Assembly: GCF_900109745.1 (NCBI RefSeq)
Contig: NZ_FOAV01000016.1
Span: forward strand, 1 to 64,000
Source of the DNA: Roseateles sp. YR242
Lineage (GTDB): Bacteria > Pseudomonadota > Gammaproteobacteria > Burkholderiales > Burkholderiaceae_C
Direction of reading: 5' to 3'
DNA length: 64,000 bases
This document shows, piece by piece, positions 1-8,348 of the stretch (its first letter is position 1; every line of letters starts with the position of its first letter). Position numbers and translations under genes: made by a program. A model generated the notes under the pieces. The model was not told where the DNA came from and made no database searches. It saw only the letters and a program-made list of their open reading frames with translations.

Positions 1-340
1 CAAGCTCAAGCGCTACGTTGAGGACGGCCGCTACAGCATCGACAACAACGTCCAGGAGAACGCGATCCGGCCGTTCTGCGTCGGCCGACGCAACTGGCTG
101 TTCGCCGACACCGTGGCCGGGGCCAATGCCAGCGCAAACCTGTACTCGCTGCTGCAAACCTGCCAGGTCAACGGCATCGACGGCTACCGCTACCTGCGCG
201 CACTGTTCGTTGCGCTGCCCAAGGCCCAGACGGCGGACGACTACGCCGCATTGCTGCCCTGGCGCATCGACCTCGCGGCCTGAATCGCTTCTACCCCGAC
301 AACTCGTTGGCGCCAAGGGCGCAGTTCATTGACCGCTTAC
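1..340 (+). mobile_element. IS66-family insertion sequence, right end (partial)
   Basis: The window opens inside an IS66-type element. It contains the C-terminus of the TnpC-type transposase, a short non-coding tail, and a terminus reading GACCGCTTAC at 331-340. The reverse complement starts GTAAGCGGTC, which fits the GTAA(G)-type terminal inverted repeats known for IS66 elements. Immediately after 340 the reading frame of a DUF5655 protein begins mid-gene, so 340/341 is the likely insertion junction. The left end, the other IS genes and the target duplication lie outside the window, so the exact boundary is inferred from the terminal motif alone. Confidence 0.75.
2..283 (+). CDS. tnpC: IS66 family transposase TnpC, C-terminal fragment (5' end outside window)
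   Basis: The frame starting at base 2 encodes the last 93 residues of an IS66 transposase. It includes the family motif around YSIDNNVQENAIRPFCVGR, the conserved NWLF step, and the typical ending with LLPWRIDLAA before TGA at 281-283. IS66 TnpC is the DDE-type transposase of the element and acts on the terminal repeats. The start of the gene lies before the window. Codon use is GC-rich, like the host core genes. Only the C-terminus is visible, so activity of the whole element cannot be judged. Confidence 0.9.
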   Translation, partial: KLKRYVEDGRYSIDNNVQENAIRPFCVGRRNWLFADTVAGANASANLYSLLQTCQVNGIDGYRYLRALFVALPKAQTADDYAALLPWRIDLAA

Positions 341-867
341 CAGAGTCTTACAGCAAGTTCGACATCGACACGGCTGAGGTCGTCCCTCTCAGGATCGAGC
401 TGATGCGGTACCGGTACTACGAAGACGGTGTCTTTGCGCTCGAGCCGATCAACCTGCCGGAGGAGAAGTTGTTCTCTGCACCTCTAGCCAAGGCCGAGGC
501 GGAGAAGGCTGCCGATGATGTGCCGCCCTCAGCGGGGGGGCTCCTGCACAAGGCGACGCCGGCGACGCGCGAGCTGTTCGAACAAATGCGCGAGAAGGTT
601 CGCGCCATGGACGACGCGATTGTCGAGAAGGCGACGGCCTTCTACGTCGCGTTTCGGGTGTCCAACAACTTTGCAGAGGTACACATCGGCAAGAGCCAGT
701 TGAAGATCCACCTGCGGCCTATCGACTACGTGGATCCAAAAGGCTTGGTGGACAAGATCCCTGAAGGCTACAACTGGACCATGGATCGCCGGATCTACCT
801 GAAAGGGCCCGAGGATCTTGAGTACGTCGTTGGCATCATCGAGCAGTCTTACAAGAACGTGCTGTAG
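341..867 (+). pseudogene. DUF5655-domain protein, 5'-truncated by the IS66 insertion
   Basis: From the IS end the frame runs to TAG at 865-867. The last ~110 residues match the DUF5655 domain as I recall it: conserved AFRVSNNFAEVHIGK, KIHLRPIDYVDPKGLVDKIP and the terminal YLKGPEDLEYVVGIIEQSYKN. DUF5655 commonly forms the C-terminus of larger proteins, including DUF262 (GmrSD-like) defence proteins; here about 175 residues remain and the N-terminal part is gone. An open frame extends back to a TTG at 307 inside the IS right end, so an IS-driven 186-aa fusion product is possible. It converges on the minus-strand defence operon, whose last stop is at 927. Original function unknown; decay by IS insertion is inferred. 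Confidence 0.75.
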
Positions 868-926
868 CCCGCAGGATTAAAAATTCGGAAGCTCAACCCA
901 AGAGCAGACGACAGCACCTCCAGCCT

Positions 927-1793
927 CTATGCAAGCGCACTGTCCGCAACTCTTCCCGGCACTGCGAACCTTCCTGCGATCCATGCCGTAACTGGCGGAT
1001 CAAGCAGGCCGGAGAGGAAGATCGAATCCCAGTTGTTTTTGCCCCCGTGTAGGTCGTCCAGACAATCACGTTCGCCTGCAAGGATTGCCTGGACCTCAGC
1101 CTCGGTCGCAATGTTCTTTGCAAAGGCTCGCACGATCAAACTGGGCCTGCGAATCAGCTTGCTCCAGCGATCGCGCACATACCCGACAACCGCTGATCTT
1201 TTCACGATGCTATCAACATGAAATTTGATGGCTGGATAGTTTGCATGCGCGTTGGAGACCAGCAAGACGAGGGAGACCTTGGGCACTGCTCCCAGATCCT
1301 CGAAATGAGCGCTCACCAGTCGCTCACCAAGACAGTTGTCGAAGTACGGATGTAAGACGCGTTCGCCCGGATTGGGGCCGAAGAGGATCTCGCCGCGCCT
1401 GCTGTTGCAGTTGCAAGCTGGGATGAGATTCTTCGAGAAGACCGAAAAGATCGGATAGCCGTTCTTGGGCAGGTAGTGATCCAGCGTACCACTGTGCATG
1501 GATCCACACATTGGGCATACCAGGTGCTTGCTTGACTCCCGCATCTTGGTGATGTGGGCCAAATCCGCCGGAGGATCCGCATAGTGCCCCTTAAGGAAAG
1601 TGGCCAAGGCATCGCTGATCGCTGGATTCTGGACAAGGGTCGGCGCACCGTTCACCGCCACATACTGTGCGTAGCTGGCTTGGACGGTGCCGACCAATGG
1701 TTGGAGGTGCGGATGGCTGCCAACCCTCGCGTTGTTGGATAGACCGGCAAATGCAGCGGCGTCATCGTAGGGAGGCGGCTGAACCCTATTCAT
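927..1793 (-). CDS. ptuB: PtuB-like HNH endonuclease (Septu-type module)
   Basis: 288 aa. The centre carries an HNH signature: CPMCG at about residue 93, LDHYLPKNGYPIF at about 103-115, and NLIPACNCNSRRG at about 122-134. This C-x2-C ... DHYLPK ... C-x-C layout is typical of PtuB, the nuclease of Septu anti-phage systems and of the ATPase-HNH effector of some retrons. The rest shows no recognised domain. Its ATG overlaps the TGA of the upstream ATPase gene by 4 bp (ATGA), so the two are translationally coupled, as expected for a PtuA/PtuB pair. It is the last gene of the long defence operon. Family assignment rests on motifs and context; a generic HNH nuclease paired with an OLD-like ATPase is the alternative. 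Confidence 0.72.
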   Translation of the reverse strand: MNRVQPPPYDDAAAFAGLSNNARVGSHPHLQPLVGTVQASYAQYVAVNGAPTLVQNPAISDALATFLKGHYADPPADLAHITKMRESSKHLVCPMCGSMHSGTLDHYLPKNGYPIFSVFSKNLIPACNCNSRRGEILFGPNPGERVLHPYFDNCLGERLVSAHFEDLGAVPKVSLVLLVSNAHANYPAIKFHVDSIVKRSAVVGYVRDRWSKLIRRPSLIVRAFAKNIATEAEVQAILAGERDCLDDLHGGKNNWDSIFLSGLLDPPVTAWIAGRFAVPGRVADSALA

Positions 1794-3451
1794 CCGCGCC
1801 CCTCCCCTTCGATTGCTGCCCTCAGGTCATTCAGGATCTCGAGAGAAAGCTCCTCCTTGTACATCTCACAGATCTGAGGCCAAGATGCACCACTTGCCAG
1901 CAGCCTACTCCTGACGTCGGCAGCCAACTTCGAAGGCTCATCCTCTCCAAAGACAAAGTATGAGATCGCACCCACGTCAGCACCGAATGTGCGGAGCGTT
2001 GGTTGTTGCGCGTTGACGAAGTTGTTACTGTCGACGCTCAGCACAGTCACCTGCTCCCTAAAGACCTCGCGAACGAAGTATGCGGAGTGCGTTGCAATGA
2101 TGGCTGCCGAGCCGGTCGCCTCCAGCAGACCGTCTAGCAGCAAGACGAATCGGCTGATGAAGTTGGGGTGAAGGTGAGTTTCCGGCTCATCCATCAACAG
2201 CAGAGAGCCGTTCTCAATTTGCAAGCTCACCTGCGCCGCAAACTTGAGGAACGAGATCTCGCCACTGCTCAGCGGGTAGCCTTCGCCATCTACCACGCGT
2301 ATGGGTTCCCTCCTGGAATCGATCGACGCGAAGCGCTCCAACATGCGTTGCTCCGTCCCCCGGGGCAGCTTGGCCAGCGGCACATAGTCGCTCGATGTCG
2401 AGCGCGTCGGGAGGTGCAGCTCGTCAGACTTCGTGATGGCGCTGAGTGCCTCCGTAAAGATCTGCCATCGAGACTTCCCGGCAACCATCTGTGTAGATCG
2501 GGCCACCTGAACGATCAGGTCGGAGAGATATTCATTTCGCCGCGACCGGCGAGACCGATTCATCGAGTACCGCTGGTACCAGATTTGCGGGCGCTTCCGC
2601 TTGTCACTTGGGAAAACAGACTCGGCCTCGTTTGTTGGCGCGAAAGCAAGCAGCCGATTGATCAGTGGTCGTCCGCCGTCCGTCCCATCGGTAAGCGCGG
2701 CCGCTCCATCGAGAGCGGCGCGAGCAATACGGCCAAGTGTCTGGCTCTTGCCAACACCATTCTTCCCGATGATGACGGCGATGCGCTTCGGCAGGTTTGC
2801 CGCATGATCGAAGCTGAACCGCAGGTGATGCTCGTTCTGTCGACCCGGCAACTGAAAACGAATGGCCAACACTGGTGACAAGATGCCCGTCTGCTCGCTC
2901 GATAGGCCCCGCAGCAGAGAGCCAGCGTTCTTGTATGCGAAGTAGGAGTCAGAACTTCGCATGAAGGACAGGGAGAACACCTCCGACTGGATAGCCAGAT
3001 CGAGGATGGCTGAGGTCGACTCAAATTCGTTCAGAGCAACGAGGTCGTTCAGCGCAGTCAGCGCTTGCACCGCGTCGTCTGCATCCAGAGTCTGGACAAG
3101 CCGCCGATAAGCCTCCATGTCCGGCAGCATGGTGAAAAATTGGTGATCAGGCGTAGCCGCGACCGTCGACCTGCCTTCTGTCGACACCAACTGCTGGAGC
3201 AAGTCCTTGCCGTTTTGCTTCGCTTCCGGGTTAATGAACCCAATGAAGCCGCTCGCCTCGACCGCCTCTTGGGAAGACCGCATACGGATCCGGTAGTCGA
3301 CCCGTGTGTGGTGCCCAAAGTCGTTCCAGCCGTCCGACGACGGTACTACGAGGATGGTGTCCGGCGGCAGTTCCGCTGTCAGCGCTTCACGCTGCCCAAA
3401 GAGGACACGAAGGGCGGGTGAGTTGCCCTCGGTGGATTGCTTTTGCACCAT
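1790..3451 (-). CDS. ptuA: PtuA-like AAA/OLD-type ATPase (Septu-type module)
   Basis: 553 aa. A P-loop IIGKNGVGKSQTL is at about residue 228-240, an ABC-like signature PLSSGEISFLKF at about 392, Walker B LLLMDEPETHLHP at about 417-429, and a switch histidine in IIATHSAYFV at about 453. This is the AAA_21/SMC-like ATPase architecture of PtuA and related defence ATPases. The first ~225 residues show no recognised domain. It starts 14 bp after the kinase stop and overlaps the HNH gene by 4 bp. In characterised Septu systems PtuA assembles with the HNH nuclease PtuB and restrains or activates it; that role is inferred here. OLD-family or AbiL-type ATPases are alternatives. Confidence 0.72.
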   Translation of the reverse strand: MVQKQSTEGNSPALRVLFGQREALTAELPPDTILVVPSSDGWNDFGHHTRVDYRIRMRSSQEAVEASGFIGFINPEAKQNGKDLLQQLVSTEGRSTVAATPDHQFFTMLPDMEAYRRLVQTLDADDAVQALTALNDLVALNEFESTSAILDLAIQSEVFSLSFMRSSDSYFAYKNAGSLLRGLSSEQTGILSPVLAIRFQLPGRQNEHHLRFSFDHAANLPKRIAVIIGKNGVGKSQTLGRIARAALDGAAALTDGTDGGRPLINRLLAFAPTNEAESVFPSDKRKRPQIWYQRYSMNRSRRSRRNEYLSDLIVQVARSTQMVAGKSRWQIFTEALSAITKSDELHLPTRSTSSDYVPLAKLPRGTEQRMLERFASIDSRREPIRVVDGEGYPLSSGEISFLKFAAQVSLQIENGSLLLMDEPETHLHPNFISRFVLLLDGLLEATGSAAIIATHSAYFVREVFREQVTVLSVDSNNFVNAQQPTLRTFGADVGAISYFVFGEDEPSKLAADVRSRLLASGASWPQICEMYKEELSLEILNDLRAAIEGEGRG

Positions 3452-3465
3452 GATCAGCTAACAAG

Positions 3466-4944
3466 TCACCAGATTCCCAGCGCCTGGTACCGCTGGCGTT
3501 TCACTTCAAGATCAGCGGCATCTCGAACGATCCTTAGTGCGTGCTTGAGATAGCCGACCGCGGCCGGGTAATCTCGCATCTGCTCGCACACTTGAATCAG
3601 CTTAATGAGAACCTGCGACTTCGAGGGCGCGGCGCGGTTGATTCGTTCCAAGAGCTGGCGAGCGAGGGCGAATTCCGCTTGCAAGCCGTGCAGCGACGCC
3701 TGCAGGAAGTCGAGGTCCAGTGATTCACCGTCAAGCGCACGGGCTTGGATCAAGAGCTCCCCTGCCGAATCCACTTCGCGCAACTTCAGCATCACCCTGA
3801 TGGCCAAGTCGCGGATGCTTCGCGCGTCATTACCACTGACCCCAGCAAGGCTGGCGGCCTCCCGTTCAAAAGTCGCCTTGAAGTCAAAGAAGCGATTCGC
3901 CCGGTACAAGGCATTCAACTGCTGAAGCAGAGCAGTGAGGTCCCTTGATCGCTGGTACTCTGTAGCCGACAGCTTCGCTGCCCGCAGGTAATCCTTGGCT
4001 TCCAAGGCGCCGACAACTGCCGTTGACCAGTCTTCGTGCGGGGCACTTGCCGCGATGGGCAACGAAAGCCGCGGTTGAGACAGTTGCAGGGCTCGCGCTG
4101 ACGCGAAAGCTTGCCGAAGTTCAACAACCGTGCCGAACCGGCCAGCGGGATCCTTTTCCAGGCAGCGCAGGACTACCTGCTCCATTTGAGGATGTATGCC
4201 GCCGTTGATCTCAGTGGGTCGTCTAAAAGGTGCATGACGTCGGACCTGTGCAGGTGTGTCATGCGGCAGTTGTCCGGTCAGCAGTTGATACAGCAACACA
4301 CCTAGGCTGTAGATGTCTCCGCGGAGTAGGGCGTCGAAGGTCCCCTTACGGGAGGCGCTGTCGGAAAACTCCGGTGCTGCATACAGCACCGTCCCGCCGT
4401 TTTCTCGGGTTCTGACATAGATCTCGTCTGGCAACGCTGAACTGCCGAAGTCAGTCAACTTCACCAGGTCTGAGGCTCCAATCAGAATGTTGTGAGGCTT
4501 GATGTCGCCGTGCGAAACGGGTGGCGTCAACGCAGCCAGAAACTCGACGGCAGCCAGCACCTGGGCGAAAATATTGAAGAGCCGTTCAAATGTGTCACCG
4601 AACTGCTGGCTCCTTTGATCAAGCTTCTGGGCCAGGCTTTGGCTGGGGAAGTATTCCATCTCAATGAAGAACCACTCGTTCTCCGGTGGAATCCGCCCCA
4701 TGTCCGTGATCCTGACCACGTTGAGATGAGGCTCGATCTCCAGCAACTCCTTGCCTTCGGCCAGGTGTCGATCCTCCTTGGTCAAGTCCTTAGGGATCTT
4801 GACCGCAACAACTGCTCCGTCAGCCAGCCGCTCGGCCCGCCATACCCAGCCGTGGCTGCCGTCCCCGAGGCATTCCAGAAGCAGGTACTTTTCACCGAGC
4901 TTCTTGTTGGTCCCGGGCAGAAAGTGCGCTGACTTGAGATTCAT
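3466..4944 (-). CDS. Serine/threonine protein kinase with C-terminal TPR-like region
   Basis: 492 aa from the ATG at 4944, which overlaps the stop of the preceding gene (ATGA); the open frame extends further upstream but that part is out of register with the operon. A complete Hanks-type kinase domain is present: glycine loop LGDGSHGWVWRA (~25-36), VAVKIPK lysine (~47), catalytic loop HGDIKPHN (~145), DFG (~165), AAPEF, and DIYSLGVLLYQLLTG. All catalytic residues are intact, so it should be active. Residues ~300-492 are helical with TPR-like repeats, suggesting a protein-binding or sensing tail. It sits between the HerA/NurA cluster and the Septu pair in one operon. Protein kinases occur in defence systems such as Stk2, BREX type 2 and MADS; the substrate here is unknown. 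Confidence 0.85.
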   Translation of the reverse strand: MNLKSAHFLPGTNKKLGEKYLLLECLGDGSHGWVWRAERLADGAVVAVKIPKDLTKEDRHLAEGKELLEIEPHLNVVRITDMGRIPPENEWFFIEMEYFPSQSLAQKLDQRSQQFGDTFERLFNIFAQVLAAVEFLAALTPPVSHGDIKPHNILIGASDLVKLTDFGSSALPDEIYVRTRENGGTVLYAAPEFSDSASRKGTFDALLRGDIYSLGVLLYQLLTGQLPHDTPAQVRRHAPFRRPTEINGGIHPQMEQVVLRCLEKDPAGRFGTVVELRQAFASARALQLSQPRLSLPIAASAPHEDWSTAVVGALEAKDYLRAAKLSATEYQRSRDLTALLQQLNALYRANRFFDFKATFEREAASLAGVSGNDARSIRDLAIRVMLKLREVDSAGELLIQARALDGESLDLDFLQASLHGLQAEFALARQLLERINRAAPSKSQVLIKLIQVCEQMRDYPAAVGYLKHALRIVRDAADLEVKRQRYQALGIW

Positions 4945-5519
4945 ACCAACCTCTCGCACCGGGACTGGGTCAATGCGAGCGTCCCGTCGCGCTGGACATT
5001 GAAAATCATGCGATGGAACAGCACTGCCGCCCCACGGATCGGGGCTACCTGAACGCCCACTGCAGTCTTGAACCCCATTGCGCAACGCGCAGCAAGCTTC
5101 TTCGTGTCAGGCGCCGCAACGACCCCTTTGCTCCAGGCCGACAACACGAGAAGCTTAGGCACACCTTCCCATCGAGAGGATGCATCGCGCAGGTTGCGCA
5201 CCTTCGCGTCTAACTTCAGCTCACCCGGCGAAGATCCGTCATAGCGCTCGAATTCAACCAGAACTTCTGGCGTTCGATCCCCTCGTGAGAACCAGACTGC
5301 GTCCGATCGGATATCGGCGCTGTATGAAGTCGGCACGGGGCACTCACAGACTGCCATGAAGCCCAGCTCCTGCCCCAGAGCCGTCCATGCGCTGCAGCCA
5401 AGGCTATGCACCAGCACATCTTGGTCCCGCACCCCCCACTCCGTGAGCATCGGGTAGGCCTTGGCAACGAAGTCGAGCGACGACATGGCTGCCACCACTT
5501 TGTCGAGCAACTCACTCAT
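4941..5519 (-). CDS. Uncharacterised 192-aa defence-operon protein
   Basis: Start chosen at the ATG at 5519 (MSELLDKVV), which overlaps the end of the HerA gene by 8 bp; an upstream in-frame ATG at 5564 would lie deep inside that gene. No family recognised. The middle has acidic positions on strand-like stretches (IRSDAVWF ... TPEVLVEFERYDG ... ELKLDAKVRNL) that resemble the layout of PD-(D/E)xK nuclease-like folds, but the usual ExK lysine reads EFE, so a nuclease call is not justified. No signal peptide or membrane segment. It is coupled to both HerA (upstream) and the kinase (downstream, ATGA), implying stoichiometric production with them. Confidence 0.7.
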   Translation of the reverse strand: MSELLDKVVAAMSSLDFVAKAYPMLTEWGVRDQDVLVHSLGCSAWTALGQELGFMAVCECPVPTSYSADIRSDAVWFSRGDRTPEVLVEFERYDGSSPGELKLDAKVRNLRDASSRWEGVPKLLVLSAWSKGVVAAPDTKKLAARCAMGFKTAVGVQVAPIRGAAVLFHRMIFNVQRDGTLALTQSRCERLV

Positions 5520-7197
5520 CAAACGAACCCCAGACGCGCAAGACCTCCGGCGATTCCCCGCCATGGATCAGTGCCTTTCCGCCAACCTTCACGAGGAGCG
5601 GCGCAGGAATCGACCGGCCGCAGATCAGGGCCTCGCCGGTCGACAAGCTGGGCAGCTCCTCCAAGTCGGCTTTGCTCACCATGTCTGAAGCCTTGGAGAT
5701 GAACCGTTGGTCGTCCGGGTTCTTCAAACGCATCGTGATCAAGGTATTGCATTGCGAGGTCACGTCTGCGTCCAGCTTCGAGGGCCGTTGGCTCACGATC
5801 CCGAAGCCCACGCCGAACTTCCGCCCCTCGCCGGCAATCTTCTTGATCACCCGATGGCTGACGGCATTGCCACCGGCTGGCGCGAAGTTGTGCCCCTCCT
5901 CGTACACCAAGAAGCACGGACGGAGCGGATCGTTCTTGCTAGAAGCTGCGCGCAGTATTTCGCTGGACAGCAATGCGCATATGACTTGCTTTGCAGTGTC
6001 ACTGAGCCCTTGCAAGTCCACAACGACCAGGCGGCCCTGTTTGTTGGACGGGCGACCAATCATCTTGTAGATGTCCGTCGGCATAGCCATCGTCGCGGAG
6101 TAGAAGCTTTGTGCCTCATTCAGAACGCGAGACAACTTCATCGAGGCCACCGCGGCGCTACGTCCACTGAGCGCCTTTGACTCAGCTTCGGACAAATCGT
6201 CCCAGCCGCGCAGTTCTTCGATGCCGTCACCGAGCAGATGCCTCAGCCGGTTGATGTCACGCGGCTCGGCCTTGTCCGCCGTGCGCCAGTATCGGATCGC
6301 CACGTCCAGCACCCGTTGCTGAGGCTCGGACAGTCCGGGCAAGATCTCCGCGATGTCATCCATCTCGAAGTGGTCAAACTGCAGCGCAAGCTGGATGTTC
6401 TTGTCGGCGTACTTGTACTTGAACGACTCATTCTGCGGCGTGTAGACATGGATGCCGGCACCCGCCTTCTGCAAGCGTTCGAACGTCTCGCGAATTCTGG
6501 GTAGCGCCTGCTCATCGCGCTTGTCCCGGTCGCCGTCGCCGCGCTCGTTGAAATTCAATTGCCCCTTGGCCAGTGCCTTGCCGTACTCGCCGTGCGGGTC
6601 AAACACCACCACGGTTCCGTTGTGCAGGGCTACCAGGCGCTCGATGATCCGCCCGACCGTGTACGACTTGCCCGAACCTGTCATCGCCAAGACCGCCATG
6701 TGCTCGGTCACCAGCTTGTTCACGTCCAGGAACACGGGGACTGTGTTCTCCCCACGTTCATAGCCCACCAGATTGCCGATGTGCAGGCTCGTGTGCTCGT
6801 TGAACTCGTAGAAGTCGCTCAAGAACTGGAAATCAACGGTTTCCACTGCTGCGCCCGGGTCCAAGGGCCGGCGTGGAATCTTGATCTGCCGAGAGATCGG
6901 ATCGCGGTAACCGATGAGTTCGATACTCGCGGCCAAGTTTTCACCGGTGACATGTGCGCCAGGCAGCAGCTCGAGTTCGGTCACCCCCTCGCCAAAGCCT
7001 GCGTTGAACAGCATGTTGGATCGCTGGATGCGCGTTACACGGCCCAGAACGGCGACAACTCCTTCATCTCCCCGCTCTTGATGCATGACACGAACGAATT
7101 CGCCTCTGCGAACAGAGAACGAATCCTGGACGACCATCGTCAGCTGACTGGCTTCACCCGTATTTCCGACCAGTTTTCCGAGAACTTTGTGCTTCAT
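5512..7197 (-). CDS. HerA-like DNA translocase ATPase
   Basis: 561 aa from the ATG at 7197 (MKHKVLGKLVGN), which forms an ATGA overlap with the NurA-like gene; the longer open frame upstream runs through that gene. The N-terminus is a HAS-barrel-like domain (VGNTGEASQLTMVVQDSFSV). Walker A AMTGSGKSYTVGRI is at about residue 168-181, and Walker B CFLVYEEGHNFAP at about 430. HerA is a hexameric FtsK-like DNA pump that drives DNA into the partner nuclease NurA; the NurA-like gene lies directly upstream. HerA-type ATPases recur in bacterial defence systems. The NurA-HerA pair is the most likely DNA-degrading module of this operon, which lacks an HsdR. Confidence 0.88.
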   Translation of the reverse strand: MKHKVLGKLVGNTGEASQLTMVVQDSFSVRRGEFVRVMHQERGDEGVVAVLGRVTRIQRSNMLFNAGFGEGVTELELLPGAHVTGENLAASIELIGYRDPISRQIKIPRRPLDPGAAVETVDFQFLSDFYEFNEHTSLHIGNLVGYERGENTVPVFLDVNKLVTEHMAVLAMTGSGKSYTVGRIIERLVALHNGTVVVFDPHGEYGKALAKGQLNFNERGDGDRDKRDEQALPRIRETFERLQKAGAGIHVYTPQNESFKYKYADKNIQLALQFDHFEMDDIAEILPGLSEPQQRVLDVAIRYWRTADKAEPRDINRLRHLLGDGIEELRGWDDLSEAESKALSGRSAAVASMKLSRVLNEAQSFYSATMAMPTDIYKMIGRPSNKQGRLVVVDLQGLSDTAKQVICALLSSEILRAASSKNDPLRPCFLVYEEGHNFAPAGGNAVSHRVIKKIAGEGRKFGVGFGIVSQRPSKLDADVTSQCNTLITMRLKNPDDQRFISKASDMVSKADLEELPSLSTGEALICGRSIPAPLLVKVGGKALIHGGESPEVLRVWGSFDE

Positions 7198-8348
7198 GAT
7201 TCTGTTCCTTCGTCTAAGCCAGACAACCACGTGGTCTCTACGTCGTTGCCTCGTAAGGCGTCCCCTAAACCCTTCTGGTAGTAAGCCGTGAACTTCTCCA
7301 GGATGCCCAACTGCTGGCGGCTGAGCAGCTGCGGCAAGGGCATCGCCTTTCGCTGACTCTGCATGTCCAACACCATCAGGCGCCAGGCAACCGTGTCCAG
7401 GCGGTCTGACGTCCAATCCTTCTGATCACCAGCCAACTGGGCGAGCCGAATCTCTCCAGGTCGGGAGCTTCGGTAGTGAAAGCCGATCACACCTTGCACT
7501 GCTTCGGAAGCAGGCTCCATGCGCGACCGATCCTCAGGGTTTTCAGCCATTCGGAATGCAATCGTGCGGGTGAAGCCGCCCAAGATACCGTTGATGAAGC
7601 GGGTGTCGCCGATGCCAACGAGACGCTCTTCAAGGCCCTTTAATTTTTGAACACCCGCATCATCTAGACCGTCGCTGACGAGCACCAATTTGCGGCCTTC
7701 TTCAGTCCGCAAATCTTGGCGCGCGATGCTCACGATGGCACTGAAACGTTCCACCAAGATGCTCACAAGTACGGGGCCGTTCACATTCCAAGGAAACAGC
7801 TTTGCGCGATGCTCCCGCCAAAACTGCTTGATCACGGCCCGCGTTTTCTCAAACTCGGCCCAGTGGCGAACGTTGCGCTTCAGCGGCGTCATCTCGCGGC
7901 TGATGAACAACGGCGTATCAATGAGAATCAAGTTGACGGGTCCGCCCTGCTGCAGCAAGCGCTCAACAAGCGCATAGCTGTTTCGCATCTCCACTAGATC
8001 CAGTCGCTTGCGCTGCGCCTCGAAGTCGATGTCGTCTAGCTCAGACACCGAATCCGTGCCGACCGTACTGACCTTGTTCTCCTGGATCGAAAGGTCGGTC
8101 CGCACCGCCGCAGACGCGTAGATGTACCCGCCCAGCGCCTTGCTGATGCAGGAGTGGCTCGCAACACCTGAAACAGCCAGGTCCACCGTCACCACTTTTG
8201 GGACGGCACGAATCAAGCCAGCCTCGCGGAACATGGGCGCAATACGCTCGATGTCTCGGATCTGCTTCAGCAAACGGCCTGCACTACCCGGAAGCCGTAG
8301 CTGACTATCGATCGCCAGGGCCTGGGCTAAGTTCGTGTTCTTCGCCAT
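7194..8348 (-). CDS. NurA-domain nuclease
   Basis: 384 aa. It resembles the NurA family: an acidic motif after a beta strand (KVVTVDLAVSG, ~residue 50), a second strand-acid motif (NLILIDTPLFIS, ~140), SILVERFSAIVSIARQD, and a C-terminal region with GEIRLAQLAGDQ and LSRQQLGIL. NurA nucleases digest DNA ends as dimers docked on a HerA hexamer; here the HerA-like gene follows with an ATGA overlap. The start ATG abuts the stop of the 277-aa gene (TAGATG). Family identity rests on motif layout plus the HerA neighbour; individual catalytic residues were not confirmed by alignment. Confidence 0.75.
   Translation of the reverse strand: MAKNTNLAQALAIDSQLRLPGSAGRLLKQIRDIERIAPMFREAGLIRAVPKVVTVDLAVSGVASHSCISKALGGYIYASAAVRTDLSIQENKVSTVGTDSVSELDDIDFEAQRKRLDLVEMRNSYALVERLLQQGGPVNLILIDTPLFISREMTPLKRNVRHWAEFEKTRAVIKQFWREHRAKLFPWNVNGPVLVSILVERFSAIVSIARQDLRTEEGRKLVLVSDGLDDAGVQKLKGLEERLVGIGDTRFINGILGGFTRTIAFRMAENPEDRSRMEPASEAVQGVIGFHYRSSRPGEIRLAQLAGDQKDWTSDRLDTVAWRLMVLDMQSQRKAMPLPQLLSRQQLGILEKFTAYYQKGLGDALRGNDVETTWLSGLDEGTES

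Noticed and set aside
5512-7416. 634-aa version of the HerA-like protein
   Set aside because: The extra 73 residues lie inside the NurA-like gene; the ATG at 7197 gives an ATGA overlap and a family-like N-terminus.
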